64,000 nt of DNA from Bacteroidales bacterium. Its GTDB lineage: Bacteria; Bacteroidota; Bacteroidia; Bacteroidales; UBA932. The notes beneath the pieces are model-generated. The model ran no database searches. It was not told the origin of the DNA and worked only from the letters and a program-made list of their open reading frames with translations. The stretch is from NCBI GenBank assembly GCA_024401925.1, contig JAKSKD010000003.1:38499-102498 (forward strand), given 5' to 3'. The number at the start of each line of letters is the position of its first letter. The first letter of the stretch is position 1. Positions 1 to 7,743 of the stretch are shown here, one piece after another. The position numbers and the translations under genes are program-made.

Positions 1-410
1 ATGGAATAGAGATTCACATCCAACTGCCGGCTTTTCACATCAGCCCCGGCATCAACAAGTTTCCGCTTGACAGAAGTTGCCCCACCATCCCAGATTTGTT
101 GAGTGAGGTCTGCAGAAATCCCATACTGATCGTGGGGAATATCGAACTTCATACCCGGAATATCGAAAGGCATTTCCACAACAACCGACTGCCAGGAGGC
201 CTTGCCTGATACATTCAATTGAGGAGCCCAGGCCGTTGTCGCGTTACTGATATCATATTTACGCGTCAGCTCTATCAGATTGTACTCCTGAATCTGCGGA
301 TAATTGTCATACGCAAGCTGTATGCAACGTTCGAGGTCTGTCTGCGAGAAAGCCGGTTGGACAATAATAATTGCTATTGCCGTGATAAAGAGGGATTTAC
401 AGCTTTTCAT
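1..410 (-). CDS. TolC-family outer-membrane efflux protein, 5' part only
   Basis: The reading frame starts with ATG at 410 on the minus strand and runs off the window, giving 136 codons. The first 22 residues are a signal peptide (charged start, hydrophobic core, end AFSQ). The following stretch, TDLERCIQLAYDNYPQIQE, is the typical opening of the TolC/OEP fold, and the region around residues 103-110 (ISADLTQQIWDGG) also fits that family. In such families the protein forms the outer-membrane channel of an RND or ABC-type efflux pump; the pump genes would lie outside the window. It is divergent from a TetR regulator at 534, and a palindrome at 441-456 lies in its leader, so repression by that regulator is likely (inference). 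Confidence 0.8.
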   Translation of the reverse strand, partial: MKSCKSLFITAIAIIIVQPAFSQTDLERCIQLAYDNYPQIQEYNLIELTRKYDISNATTAWAPQLNVSGKASWQSVVVEMPFDIPGMKFDIPHDQYGISADLTQQIWDGGATSVKRKLVDAGADVKSRQLDVNLYS

Positions 411-440
411 ATTGTTCACACCATAGTTTAACTTAGTTGT

Positions 441-456
441 TTAACAGATATGTTAA
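441..456. promoter_or_regulatory. Palindromic operator candidate for the TetR regulator
   Basis: TTAACA-GATA-TGTTAA, a 16-bp site with perfect 6-bp arms, lies between the divergent tolC-like and tetR genes. It sits downstream of the presumed tolC promoter (465-472) and upstream of its start at 410, where a bound repressor would block transcription. Assignment to the TetR protein rests on position only. Confidence 0.45.
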
Positions 457-464
457 TTATAGGG

Positions 465-472
465 CAAAGCTA
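465..472 (-). promoter_or_regulatory. -7 promoter element of the tolC-like gene
   Basis: On the minus strand this reads TAGCTTTG, a match to the Bacteroidota -7 consensus TAnnTTTG. The transcript would have a leader of about 48 nt containing the palindrome at 441-456. Confidence 0.5.
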
Positions 473-483
473 CATCAATTAAA

Positions 484-514
484 TTTGCATTCAAAGAAAA
501 TTGGAATAAATTTG
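484..514 (+). promoter_or_regulatory. Promoter of the TetR regulator gene
   Basis: TTTG at 484-487 and TAAATTTG at 507-514 are 19 bp apart, matching the Bacteroidota -33/-7 layout. The start codon at 534 follows 19 nt after the -7 box. Confidence 0.55.
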
Positions 515-533
515 TAAATATTAAGTACAGGAA

Positions 534-1136
534 ATGACAAAAGAGCAAGAAATACAGGCAGTTGCAGAAGAAGAATTCTACCATAACGGTTATCAGGCAA
601 CCTCTATGGTGACCGTTGCGAGACGAGCAGGTGTAACACACGCGATGGTAAACTATTACTACCGGTCCAAAGAGCAACTGTTCCTGAAGATACTCGACAG
701 CCACACATATTCCTTCATCGAGAACCTCCGTCCGGTAATGAAGGAAGACTGTGATTTCATTCAGGCACTCATTGACGTGTCGGATTATGTATTTGACACG
801 CTGAATGCAGACAGGATGTTTCCATCCCTGATTCTTGACGTCATACGAACAGCCCCGGAGATGTTGGACCGCTACAGAGAATCCGCAGAATCTTTTGCGT
901 CTGAAACGATAGGCAGACACGCCGCACGCTTGAATAAGGAAATCGAGGCAGGAAGAATTGTTGAAACCTCAATGAAGGAGATACTTGAAAATATATTGAT
1001 GCTGGCAGCATCCCCGTTCCTTCTGATTCCGACCCTGGAAAACGTCTGCAGGCTTAGCGCCGAGGACATTGACAACTATCTTTCCCGCCGCAAAAAAGAA
1101 ATTGCAGTCATCATCCGCTCCAGATACTCCAGATAA
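534..1136 (+). CDS. TetR/AcrR-family transcriptional regulator
   Basis: A 200-residue protein of the usual TetR length. The N-terminal 50 residues form the helix-turn-helix domain: EIQAVAEEEFYHNGYQATSM, then VARRAGVTHAMVNYYYRSKEQL, with the family's recognition-helix pattern ending in YYYxSKEQLF. The remaining helical part would be the ligand-binding and dimerisation domain, whose ligand cannot be read. It is divergent from the tolC-like gene at 1-410 and a palindrome lies between them, so it probably represses that efflux operon and itself responds to an exported compound (inference). The ATG at 534 is preceded by a good -33/-7 promoter at 484-514 and GGAA just upstream. Confidence 0.85.
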   Translation: MTKEQEIQAVAEEEFYHNGYQATSMVTVARRAGVTHAMVNYYYRSKEQLFLKILDSHTYSFIENLRPVMKEDCDFIQALIDVSDYVFDTLNADRMFPSLILDVIRTAPEMLDRYRESAESFASETIGRHAARLNKEIEAGRIVETSMKEILENILMLAASPFLLIPTLENVCRLSAEDIDNYLSRRKKEIAVIIRSRYSR

Positions 1137-1166
1137 GACATCAGCTTACCTTCAATAAAGCAATAA

Positions 1167-1353
1167 AAGACTTTCCGGGAACATTTTCTGACTCCTCTCA
1201 CTGCAAAACTTCCGCTTCGCTCCATCCTTCCCACAGTCTCCTGCGTCATTGTCTTCGCAATGACTTGTATCCTGCGGGCCCCTCCCTCTTACAAGTCCGA
1301 GGGCGGACACGGTTTTTCTAGTGAGAGGAGTCAGTAAATGTTCCGAAAGACTA
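1167..1353. repeat. Palindromic MITE-like element with about 32-bp terminal inverted repeats
   Basis: The left end (about 1168-1203) and the right end (about 1318-1353) are imperfect inverted copies sharing the core GACTCCTCTCACT / AGTGAGAGGAGTC. Between them are further hairpins, for example GTCATTG-TCTTCG-CAATGAC at 1243-1262. There is no coding potential. Most of the 332-bp space between the tetR and higB genes is this element. The inner 106 bp (1179-1284) recur inverted at 2181-2286, so it is a mobile or dispersed repeat rather than a one-off terminator. Confidence 0.65.
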
Positions 1354-1401
1354 ATACAGCGCGAAAGTGACTTCAGGTCGCGAAGTCACGAAATATCAAG
1401 A

Positions 1402-1467
1402 TTGTAATATTTTACAACAATTTAGGAGATTTGTTTTGTGATATTGGTATTTTTTGTAACTTTACAA
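1402..1467 (+). promoter_or_regulatory. Two palindromes upstream of higB, candidate HigA operators
   Basis: TTGTAA-N4-TTACAA at 1402-1417 and TTGTAA-N2-TTACAA at 1454-1467 are two copies of the same palindrome. The second ends one base before the start codon of the toxin gene. Antitoxins with an XRE domain commonly repress their own operon from such sites, so autoregulation by the HigA-like protein is likely (inference). No full TAnnTTTG box was found; TAACTTTA at 1457-1464 is one base off. Confidence 0.5.
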
Positions 1468-1468
1468 C

Positions 1469-1801
1469 ATGGAGCGAGAGATAAGAGCATACAAGAATAA
1501 TTTCACTGATTTCATAGCGTCACTTAAAGACGTGGAAGCCCGAAAAATATTTTACATTCTTGATATGCTGAAGATGCAGGAGAGATTAAGTGCAAAGTTT
1601 GTCAAACACATAGAGGATGGGATTTACGAACTTCGTGCAGAACATAACGGGAATATATTCAGGGTGTTTTTCATTTTTGACGATGGAAGTATCGTACTTC
1701 TTCTAAATGGATTTCAGAAGAAAACACAGAAAACACCAAGAAAGGAAATAGAACTGGCTAAAAAATTGAAAAAAGAATATTATGCAGAAAAGGGAAAGTA
1801 A
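1469..1801 (+). CDS. higB: HigB-like toxin (Gp49/RelE-type mRNA interferase)
   Basis: A 110-residue basic protein with the pattern of phage-derived Gp49-like / HigB toxins: a helical N-terminus, then ERLSAKFVKHIEDGIYELRAEHNGNIFRVFFIFDDGSIVLLLNGFQKK and a lysine-rich helix at the end. The strand order ending in 'LLNGFQKKTQKTPRKEIELA' is typical of this RelE-superfamily branch, whose members cleave mRNA at the ribosome. The gene overlaps the downstream antitoxin gene by 20 nt, the toxin-first order of HigBA. The two-gene unit lies between inverted 106-bp repeats, which suggests it moved or was captured as a cassette. Confidence 0.85.
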   Translation: MEREIRAYKNNFTDFIASLKDVEARKIFYILDMLKMQERLSAKFVKHIEDGIYELRAEHNGNIFRVFFIFDDGSIVLLLNGFQKKTQKTPRKEIELAKKLKKEYYAEKGK

Positions 1802-2114
1802 TATAGTAGATATAGATGCAATGATGAATGAAAGATTCGGTGCAGTTGGTTCCGAATCAAGGAATGAATTCAGAAAAGAAGCGTACAACTACTGCGTGGG
1901 ACAGTTAATTCTAGAAGCAAGGAAACAAGAATCTATGACCCAGACAGAACTGGCTGAAAAAATCGGAGCGAACAAATCGTATATTTCCCGCATTGAAAAA
2001 GGTCAGGTAGAACCGGGCGCAAGCACGTTTCTGAGAATCATTGATGCCCTCGGCCTCAGGTTTGAAATTGTCAAACCCATGACTTTTGCATTGAGGTCTC
2101 CTAATGCTAATTAA
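1782..2114 (+). CDS. higA: HigA-like antitoxin, XRE helix-turn-helix protein
   Basis: A 110-residue protein with a C-terminal XRE/Cro-type DNA-binding domain at about residues 45-95: ARKQESMTQTELAEKIGANK followed by SYISRIEKGQVEPGASTFLRIIDALGLR. Its start lies inside the 3' end of the toxin gene, so translation is coupled. It would neutralise the HigB-like toxin and repress the operon through the TTGTAA/TTACAA palindromes at 1402-1467 (inference). The N-terminal 40 residues are the likely toxin-contact segment. Family assignment is firm; function is by analogy with HigBA pairs. Confidence 0.85.
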   Translation: MQKRESNIVDIDAMMNERFGAVGSESRNEFRKEAYNYCVGQLILEARKQESMTQTELAEKIGANKSYISRIEKGQVEPGASTFLRIIDALGLRFEIVKPMTFALRSPNAN

Positions 2115-2180
2115 CACTAATAAAGTCCTGATAAAAATAGAGTTCGGATGGGATTAATACGACTAAAGTTGCTGCAAGAA

Positions 2181-2286
2181 GAGGGGCCCGCAGGATACAA
2201 GTCATTGCGAAGACAATGACGCAGGAGACTGTGGGAAGGATGGAGCGAAGCGGAAGTTTTGCAGTGAGAGGTGTCAGAAAATGTTC
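2181..2286 (-). repeat. Second, inverted copy of the 106-bp repeat
   Basis: Read on the minus strand, this stretch matches 1179-1284 at 105 of 106 positions by hand alignment; the one difference is CTCC versus CACC near one end. It lacks the right-hand third of the full element at 1167-1353. It begins 66 bp after higA and ends 8 bp before the stop codon of the TonB-dependent receptor. Positions 2115-2180 between higA and the repeat show no gene. Confidence 0.8.
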
Positions 2287-2294
2287 TCGTATGA

Positions 2295-4253
2295 TTAATA
2301 AACTGCGAAGGTGATTTTCAGGGAACCGTTGAAAGGTGCGGCAGGATAGACACCGCCGGAATAGGCATAGGCGTAATAATGACGGTTGAAAATGTTATTC
2401 AGATATGCTCCGAGGCCGAGACGCCCTTGCCTGTGTGCTCCGATCTGAAAATAGAAATCCGTGGAATAGTCAAAAGCCGTAGTGCAATATGAAGGAACAA
2501 GATGCTCCAAAGAGGAACTGTTGTCCCAATATTGTTTTCCTACATATTTTGTGGTGAGGCGGAATCGACCGGCTTTTTCGAAGTCGAAGAATGCGCTCAA
2601 TCCACCGACAAATGAAGGGCTCAGAAGTATCTCTTTTGACACATCAGACCCATCCTTGTATCGGTTGGAACTGATGCAGGCATTTCCTTCGAAACGCAGC
2701 CAGGAAGTGGCGGAAGCGGAAGCGGATAGTTCCACTCCCCTCCTGAATCCCATCTCAACATTGCTCTTCACAGCATATCCGGATGAATTCAGAATACCGG
2801 TTTCCAGCAGCATATCCCTATATTCCATAGCATAGACATTGGCTTCGGCAGAGAAAATATTCCCCGTATATGTGTAGGCGGCCTCGACATCAAGCATTCT
2901 TTCAGGGCGTACGGAGAGATCCGCCTGGATATCCGAGCGCGACGGTTCCCTGTTTCCAATTGCCGCATACGCACGTAAGCCCTGATTGTCTGCAACCTGA
3001 AAATTTACTCCCAATCGCGGGCTAAGGAAATTCCAGGATTCCTGATAATCCAGCATCTGGCTGTACTCATCAGGACCGGACATATTATGCAGCACTCCCC
3101 TGTACTGCAGTTCCTCATACAGCAGGACGCGGTCATTCACACTCCATTCGGCACGCTGCCAAATATCCGCTTCATTCTTCACGGCAGAGTTACGGTACCA
3201 CTGCACGCTGTCCGCTTCCCCGAAATGCTGCCCGTCATAATGCGAGAGATAGACACCGGCTCGGAGGCTGACCTTATTAAGATCCGCATTCAAATCAGTC
3301 CTGACGACATAAAGTCCATTATCAAGCGCGTCCTTAGTTCCGGGATAGGCATAGTACCCCGAGCCTTTGGAATAATTCAGAGTCGTACTCCAGGATAGCG
3401 CGTGCCACAAATGTGAATAATTAAATTGGAAATGGTTCTGGATATAGTTGTCGGTTGCGCCCGGAGCGGCATTGTAACGAGGATCCTTGTCAAAAGTCTC
3501 AAAAGGAACACCCTCCCAGGTTATTCCGGTACATTGTTTTCCCTGCAAAAAAGTAAACCGGACAGAATTATTGTCATTCTTCCATCCGGCCACGCCATAA
3601 ATAGAACGGACATCAGCCGGAGCATTCCTGATGTACCCGTCCGAATGGCTGAGCGAAAATGCGGCATCAGCATAAAAACCGGATGGAAGTGTACCCGATG
3701 ATGCAGAGACAGAAGCTCCGAAAGTACCGAAAGACCCGGCGGAGATGTCTGCGGAGGCGCTGGCGGCATCATGGACTCCCGTGGCAAGGTCTATTCCGGC
3801 TCCGAATGACCCCGGCCCGGCTGAAATTGTACCGAGGCCACGCTGCATCTGCACGGACCCGAGGATGCCGGACAATCCGGGAATGTTCACCCAGAAAACC
3901 TCCTGGGATTCAGCATCATTAAGCGTAATGCCATTTAGAGTGACATTCGTCTGATAGCCGCCTACGCCCCTGATCCTTATGGAGGTATAGCCAAGACCCG
4001 TACCGCCTTCCTGAGTGGAAACGACAGACGGAAGCGAGCCTAACATCATTGGCAGGGACGAGGCCGGTTCCGACCGTTCCAATTCAAGTTTTCCGACAAA
4101 GACATTGGCAACGGGCGTAAGCTTCCCGGCTCTTGAAGCCGCGACCACGACACTGTCAATCCTGTCATTTTCAAACGATTTCCCGTCATCCGGACCTACT
4201 GACGGGGCAGTGGAGAAAAGCAGCGCGAAAGCTGCGAACAAATCAATAATCAT
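2295..4253 (-). CDS. TonB-dependent outer-membrane receptor, probably for thiamine
   Basis: A 652-residue protein with a short signal peptide, a plug domain from about residue 30 to 160 (DSVVVAASRAGKLTPVANVF; LPSVVSTQEGGTGLGYTSIR with IRGVGGYQTNVTLNGI) and a 22-strand-type barrel ending in aromatic-rich strands (YYAYAYSGGVYPAAPFNGSL, last residues TFAVY). Such receptors import a ligand across the outer membrane using TonB energy. Directly upstream is a TPP riboswitch (4254-4325), which in other Bacteroidota marks thiamine receptors such as the OmpT type of Bacteroides; the substrate call comes from that. There is no N-terminal carboxypeptidase-like or signalling extension and no SusD partner. 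No inner-membrane PnuT or thiamine kinase gene is adjacent. Confidence 0.85.
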   Translation of the reverse strand: MIIDLFAAFALLFSTAPSVGPDDGKSFENDRIDSVVVAASRAGKLTPVANVFVGKLELERSEPASSLPMMLGSLPSVVSTQEGGTGLGYTSIRIRGVGGYQTNVTLNGITLNDAESQEVFWVNIPGLSGILGSVQMQRGLGTISAGPGSFGAGIDLATGVHDAASASADISAGSFGTFGASVSASSGTLPSGFYADAAFSLSHSDGYIRNAPADVRSIYGVAGWKNDNNSVRFTFLQGKQCTGITWEGVPFETFDKDPRYNAAPGATDNYIQNHFQFNYSHLWHALSWSTTLNYSKGSGYYAYPGTKDALDNGLYVVRTDLNADLNKVSLRAGVYLSHYDGQHFGEADSVQWYRNSAVKNEADIWQRAEWSVNDRVLLYEELQYRGVLHNMSGPDEYSQMLDYQESWNFLSPRLGVNFQVADNQGLRAYAAIGNREPSRSDIQADLSVRPERMLDVEAAYTYTGNIFSAEANVYAMEYRDMLLETGILNSSGYAVKSNVEMGFRRGVELSASASATSWLRFEGNACISSNRYKDGSDVSKEILLSPSFVGGLSAFFDFEKAGRFRLTTKYVGKQYWDNSSSLEHLVPSYCTTAFDYSTDFYFQIGAHRQGRLGLGAYLNNIFNRHYYAYAYSGGVYPAAPFNGSLKITFAVY

Positions 4254-4325
4254 TTCCTTACGGCGGTATGAACCGCATCAAGTTCAAAGGGACTCTCTCA
4301 ATCCGTTTCCGGATACCCCAATCAT
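4254..4325 (-). promoter_or_regulatory. TPP (thi-box) riboswitch
   Basis: On the minus strand the order of conserved parts is complete: GGGG (P2), a P3 stem ATCCG-GAAA-CGGAT, TGAGA, then CCC closing P2, TTTGAACTTGAT, a P4 stem GCGG-TTCATA-CCGC, and CGTAAGGAA. Each matches the thiamine-pyrophosphate aptamer consensus. The final AAGGAA abuts the receptor's ATG at 4253, so control is likely at translation initiation. The aptamer starts right after the stop codon of the upstream gene at 4326, so its promoter must lie inside that gene or the two are co-transcribed. Confidence 0.9.
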
Positions 4326-7322
4326 TTATTTTTTGAATTCTTCAAGAGTTTTCCTGAAGATATCGCATATCTTGTTTCTGTCCTTGAGTGTTTCCAACGG
4401 GAATCCGACGGACAGTACCTTGTACGAGCCTGAATTATACAGTACAGCAGCTGAGACCTCTGTTCCCGGATAAAGCATCACAATCCTGCCCTTTTTTGAG
4501 GCCGGAATGAGGCCGTCCACATTCTCCGCACAATAAACCTGCTCATTGACCTCATTATAGAAGTCGAATTCATCATGGCCAAAAATAGTTCCGTTCCCAT
4601 ATGCCTTTCCATACGGAGAAGCATATGCCATACGCCATTTATAACCTAAAACATCCTTCACAAATGCAATGTCCGCCTCGCGCGCCACGCTGTCAATCTG
4701 ATAAGGAAAAACCTTGTCCCACACATCTATTCCTATATGTGCACCCGAAAGAATGACATCTCCGCCCTTTTCAGTGAAGCCTCTTATGGCAGACTGAAGT
4801 GCGGACGGAAAGACCTTGTATCTATTTTCAACGGCTCCTCTTCCCATCATTGTGGTCACCTGCTTCCCGCATATAAGGTCAATAGCAAATGCATTGTCCA
4901 CCAATGAGGTATCTGCGCACCAGGCATCTCTGCTGACAGAATAGAAAGCATATCCGGCATCCATCAGAGCCTTTCCGTGCACCGACGCGAAATCGAAAGT
5001 ATTGCCGGCAATTACCATCCCGGCGTGGTCAGTATAGGATGAGCCGAAACCTCCGTTGTCATTATCAACCCATTCCAAGTCCCTGCGCTTCTGATAATTC
5101 TCTCCACCATACGAAATATCATACAAATATGGGACGCCGCTGTCAAGTTCTCTGTCAAACCCGGCATAATCGGGTGTATCGAACCAGGTCGGGGCAGAAA
5201 CGCGATCGAAATTATTGACAACCATCACTGTATTTGCCGTTTCATTCCAATCCGCGCTGCTTCCCGGCAATCCTACGCAGACAGTCTCCGACGGAAAACT
5301 CTTTCCTCCGTCATTATAGGCAATCACCCTGAAACTGTATATCCTTCCGGCCTTAATACTGACATCTGTATAGAACGTGTCGCCAGAGCGTTTCAGTTCG
5401 GATGAAGGAATTATTTTTCCGGAACTGAATACGCCTGAGCCTTCTCGGATTTGAAGAATGAATCCAGTGGCATCAGCAGTCGGTTCCAGAGGATCAGAAG
5501 TAGATTTCCAGGAAATTCTTGCGATACCTTGTCCTATCTCCGCAGCCATCGAGCCGACAGGAAGAGGCTGTACCACATATGGCTTCCCGTACATATTGCT
5601 CAGGAACTTGAGCATTCCCTTATATACGCTCCTGCTCACAGTGAAACGGAATGTCGGATCAAGTCCGTGCTTCATATCCGCAAAATTCTGGTGAGACAGA
5701 GTTTCCAGAATCATTCCCGGAACAGATGTCGTGCGGCTCTCGCTGTATGACCTGTCCCAGGTTTCCCGCCGGGTCCATTCCGGCTCAAAATAATGCCTGA
5801 TATCATTTACGACCTGACTCTGGACAAGGTCTGTGTATGAACGTGACAGGTTCCTGTCCTTTCCGTCAGGAAAGACCGTGGATCTATCACAAACAAGTGT
5901 GTAGATTCCAAGAGTACCTATAATAGAATCATTCTGGCTACTTCCGGCATCACTGTGGAATCCAAGCGAGAGATCCACAGGAACTCCCTTTTCTTGTTTC
6001 ATCATAGTGGTCCAGGCGCCCCTGCTTGCAAGATCCTTGGTGTAATCACCCTCCCATTTTTCGGTAAGAGACTCATCCGATCCGGCCCACTGTTCCCAAT
6101 ATAGAGCGCCCTCCACGAATGAAGGCAGTCCTGAAGTGCAGCCTTCTCTCTCATATTTTCCAATCCCTCCGCCAATCTTGACCGCATCGGCTGAGACAAC
6201 GCTGCCCTTTTCAAAACGTGCATCCTTTACCGTCCCATTGTCAAGCACGACACTGCTGTTGCCAGACATTTCAAATGTACCAAGATAGACCCAGGTGCCA
6301 CCAGAAATTTTTTGGTTTACTGTAAATTCTGTTTTTCCTCCAAGATGATTGACCGTATAATGGGCATATTCGCTGCTGTTCGGCAATGAAGAATATGATA
6401 CATAGACAGCATATTTTCCACGTTCCTCCACCTGTACTTCCCACACAGCCATGGCCGTCGGGGCCTCTTTTGCCGTTATTTCCGTCATACGTGTCGTACC
6501 CATAGAGAATGGTGTCTCCCCGAGACTGTAGTAGAGCTTGCTGTCCGCGAATCCGGTCTCCCCATCCGTCCATTTCCCGGACTCGAAATATTTGCCGCTG
6601 CGTCTTGTCAAACCCTCACGGGGCTCCGTGAATGAAGGATCGTTGTCAACGATGAATTCACGCGGCTGGATATCGCGTTCCCTCGGAGTAATGACGTATG
6701 CTCCCGCATTCTCAAGCATAGGAATAAGGAACGGTATCACATAACTCTGTGTATAGATATCCTCAACCGTAGTATGGAGCGGTGCCCTCATCCATTTCCA
6801 TTGATGCTCGTCATTGTTGAAATAGCGTCCGTGGCTCTGCCAGAGAGCAATATGTTTTCCACTCATCCCTCTGCGGAAATTCATTCCCCCGATTTCGTGA
6901 ACGAAATTTACCGGGGGTTCTTCTTCATATGCAAACCGGTACATAGCCGGACGTCCGCTATTGCTCAGGGCCGGGGTTACATAATTTTTGAGAGGACGCG
7001 TATGGACATATATTTCGCCGGCCTTGCAATCATCATAATCATCAGGCAGAATTTCGTTCAATTCTCCCTTGAACCAGGAAATGTCGCCGTCATACCAGGG
7101 AAAATCCCCGAGTTTTGTCGAAAAATAACAATCAAGAATGCCACCGCGCTTCTGAATCTTCTCAAATTTCACTTCGGATTCGACTCCCGTCCTTTGCTTC
7201 AGCAGCACATTCAATGAATCTGCGACCTTGACGAAGTCATCCCCCAGAGGGACACGCTGAGCAAGTGAAACAGATGCAGAAGAAAAAAGAATGATGAGAA
7301 GAGTCAGGACTTTCTTTGGCAT
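4326..7322 (-). CDS. Secreted N-acetylmuramoyl-L-alanine amidase-like protein with golvesin-like and FN3 domains
   Basis: A 998-residue protein with a signal peptide (MPKKVLTLLIILFSSASVSL). The N-terminal half looks like an Amidase_3-type fold split by an insert: GKHIALWQSHGRYF near residue 155, a conserved HSDAGSSQND and LGIYTL near 460, and ILETLSHQNFADMKHG near 550 supply candidate zinc ligands and the catalytic Glu. Inserted at about 250-375 is a beta domain typical of golvesin/xanthan-lyase-type proteins (VWEVQVEERGKYAVYVSY). A fibronectin-III-like segment follows at about 600-690, and the last 300 residues form a domain I cannot name. Peptidoglycan cleavage is inferred. It overlaps the VanZ gene upstream by 19 nt. 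Confidence 0.6.
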   Translation of the reverse strand: MPKKVLTLLIILFSSASVSLAQRVPLGDDFVKVADSLNVLLKQRTGVESEVKFEKIQKRGGILDCYFSTKLGDFPWYDGDISWFKGELNEILPDDYDDCKAGEIYVHTRPLKNYVTPALSNSGRPAMYRFAYEEEPPVNFVHEIGGMNFRRGMSGKHIALWQSHGRYFNNDEHQWKWMRAPLHTTVEDIYTQSYVIPFLIPMLENAGAYVITPRERDIQPREFIVDNDPSFTEPREGLTRRSGKYFESGKWTDGETGFADSKLYYSLGETPFSMGTTRMTEITAKEAPTAMAVWEVQVEERGKYAVYVSYSSLPNSSEYAHYTVNHLGGKTEFTVNQKISGGTWVYLGTFEMSGNSSVVLDNGTVKDARFEKGSVVSADAVKIGGGIGKYEREGCTSGLPSFVEGALYWEQWAGSDESLTEKWEGDYTKDLASRGAWTTMMKQEKGVPVDLSLGFHSDAGSSQNDSIIGTLGIYTLVCDRSTVFPDGKDRNLSRSYTDLVQSQVVNDIRHYFEPEWTRRETWDRSYSESRTTSVPGMILETLSHQNFADMKHGLDPTFRFTVSRSVYKGMLKFLSNMYGKPYVVQPLPVGSMAAEIGQGIARISWKSTSDPLEPTADATGFILQIREGSGVFSSGKIIPSSELKRSGDTFYTDVSIKAGRIYSFRVIAYNDGGKSFPSETVCVGLPGSSADWNETANTVMVVNNFDRVSAPTWFDTPDYAGFDRELDSGVPYLYDISYGGENYQKRRDLEWVDNDNGGFGSSYTDHAGMVIAGNTFDFASVHGKALMDAGYAFYSVSRDAWCADTSLVDNAFAIDLICGKQVTTMMGRGAVENRYKVFPSALQSAIRGFTEKGGDVILSGAHIGIDVWDKVFPYQIDSVAREADIAFVKDVLGYKWRMAYASPYGKAYGNGTIFGHDEFDFYNEVNEQVYCAENVDGLIPASKKGRIVMLYPGTEVSAAVLYNSGSYKVLSVGFPLETLKDRNKICDIFRKTLEEFKK

Positions 7323-7687
7323 ATCACAATAATGAATACAATCAGGGAACTGATTCCAATTGAAAGTATATCTGCCCTGAAATCCAGGAAGTCTCCTCCC
7401 CTGTATGGAATATATATCTGCACGATTTCAGTCAATGCCGCAACGACACATCCCGAAAGAAAAATGAGGATTATCTGAAACAGGGATCGCCATCCGGATT
7501 CAACCCGTTTTCCGAGGGAGCCGTATACCAGGAACGAATAAGGGAAGAACATAATGAAATGCACCACTTTGTCCTGACCGCCGATAGAGTGAAGACTGTT
7601 GAAGCGAGCAAAACACAGATACGAAATGACCGCAAGATACACTACGGACACCACCCTTGACAATATTACCACCTGACGTTTATTCAC
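7304..7687 (-). CDS. VanZ-family membrane protein
   Basis: A 127-residue protein with four hydrophobic segments, of the VanZ-like type: after the first helix FARFNSLHSIGGQDKVVHFIMFFPYS (conserved DKxxHF), and later EIVQIYIPYRGGDFLDFRADILS. The conserved DKVVHF and E-IxQ-PxRxxDxxD patterns are present. The role of VanZ proteins is unclear outside teicoplanin resistance. The -7 box at 7692-7699 lies only 4 nt upstream of the ATG at 7687, so the mRNA is probably leaderless or nearly so. The downstream amidase-like gene overlaps by 19 nt and is likely co-transcribed. Confidence 0.8.
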   Translation of the reverse strand: MNKRQVVILSRVVSVVYLAVISYLCFARFNSLHSIGGQDKVVHFIMFFPYSFLVYGSLGKRVESGWRSLFQIILIFLSGCVVAALTEIVQIYIPYRGGDFLDFRADILSIGISSLIVFIIVICQRKS

Positions 7688-7691
7688 GATT

Positions 7692-7699
7692 CAAAGATA
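7692..7699 (-). promoter_or_regulatory. -7 promoter element of the vanZ-amidase unit
   Basis: The minus strand reads TATCTTTG, matching TAnnTTTG. It is 4 nt from the start codon at 7687. Confidence 0.5.
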
Positions 7700-7729
7700 C
7701 GAAAATTCGAATACTATGGCAAAAATCCT

Positions 7730-7737
7730 TATCTTTG
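7730..7737 (+). promoter_or_regulatory. -7 promoter element of gpsA, near-leaderless
   Basis: TATCTTTG matches TAnnTTTG and ends 6 nt before the ATG at 7744. This rules out the longer frame starting at 7657 as the main product. Confidence 0.55.
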
Positions 7738-7743
7738 CGGAAT

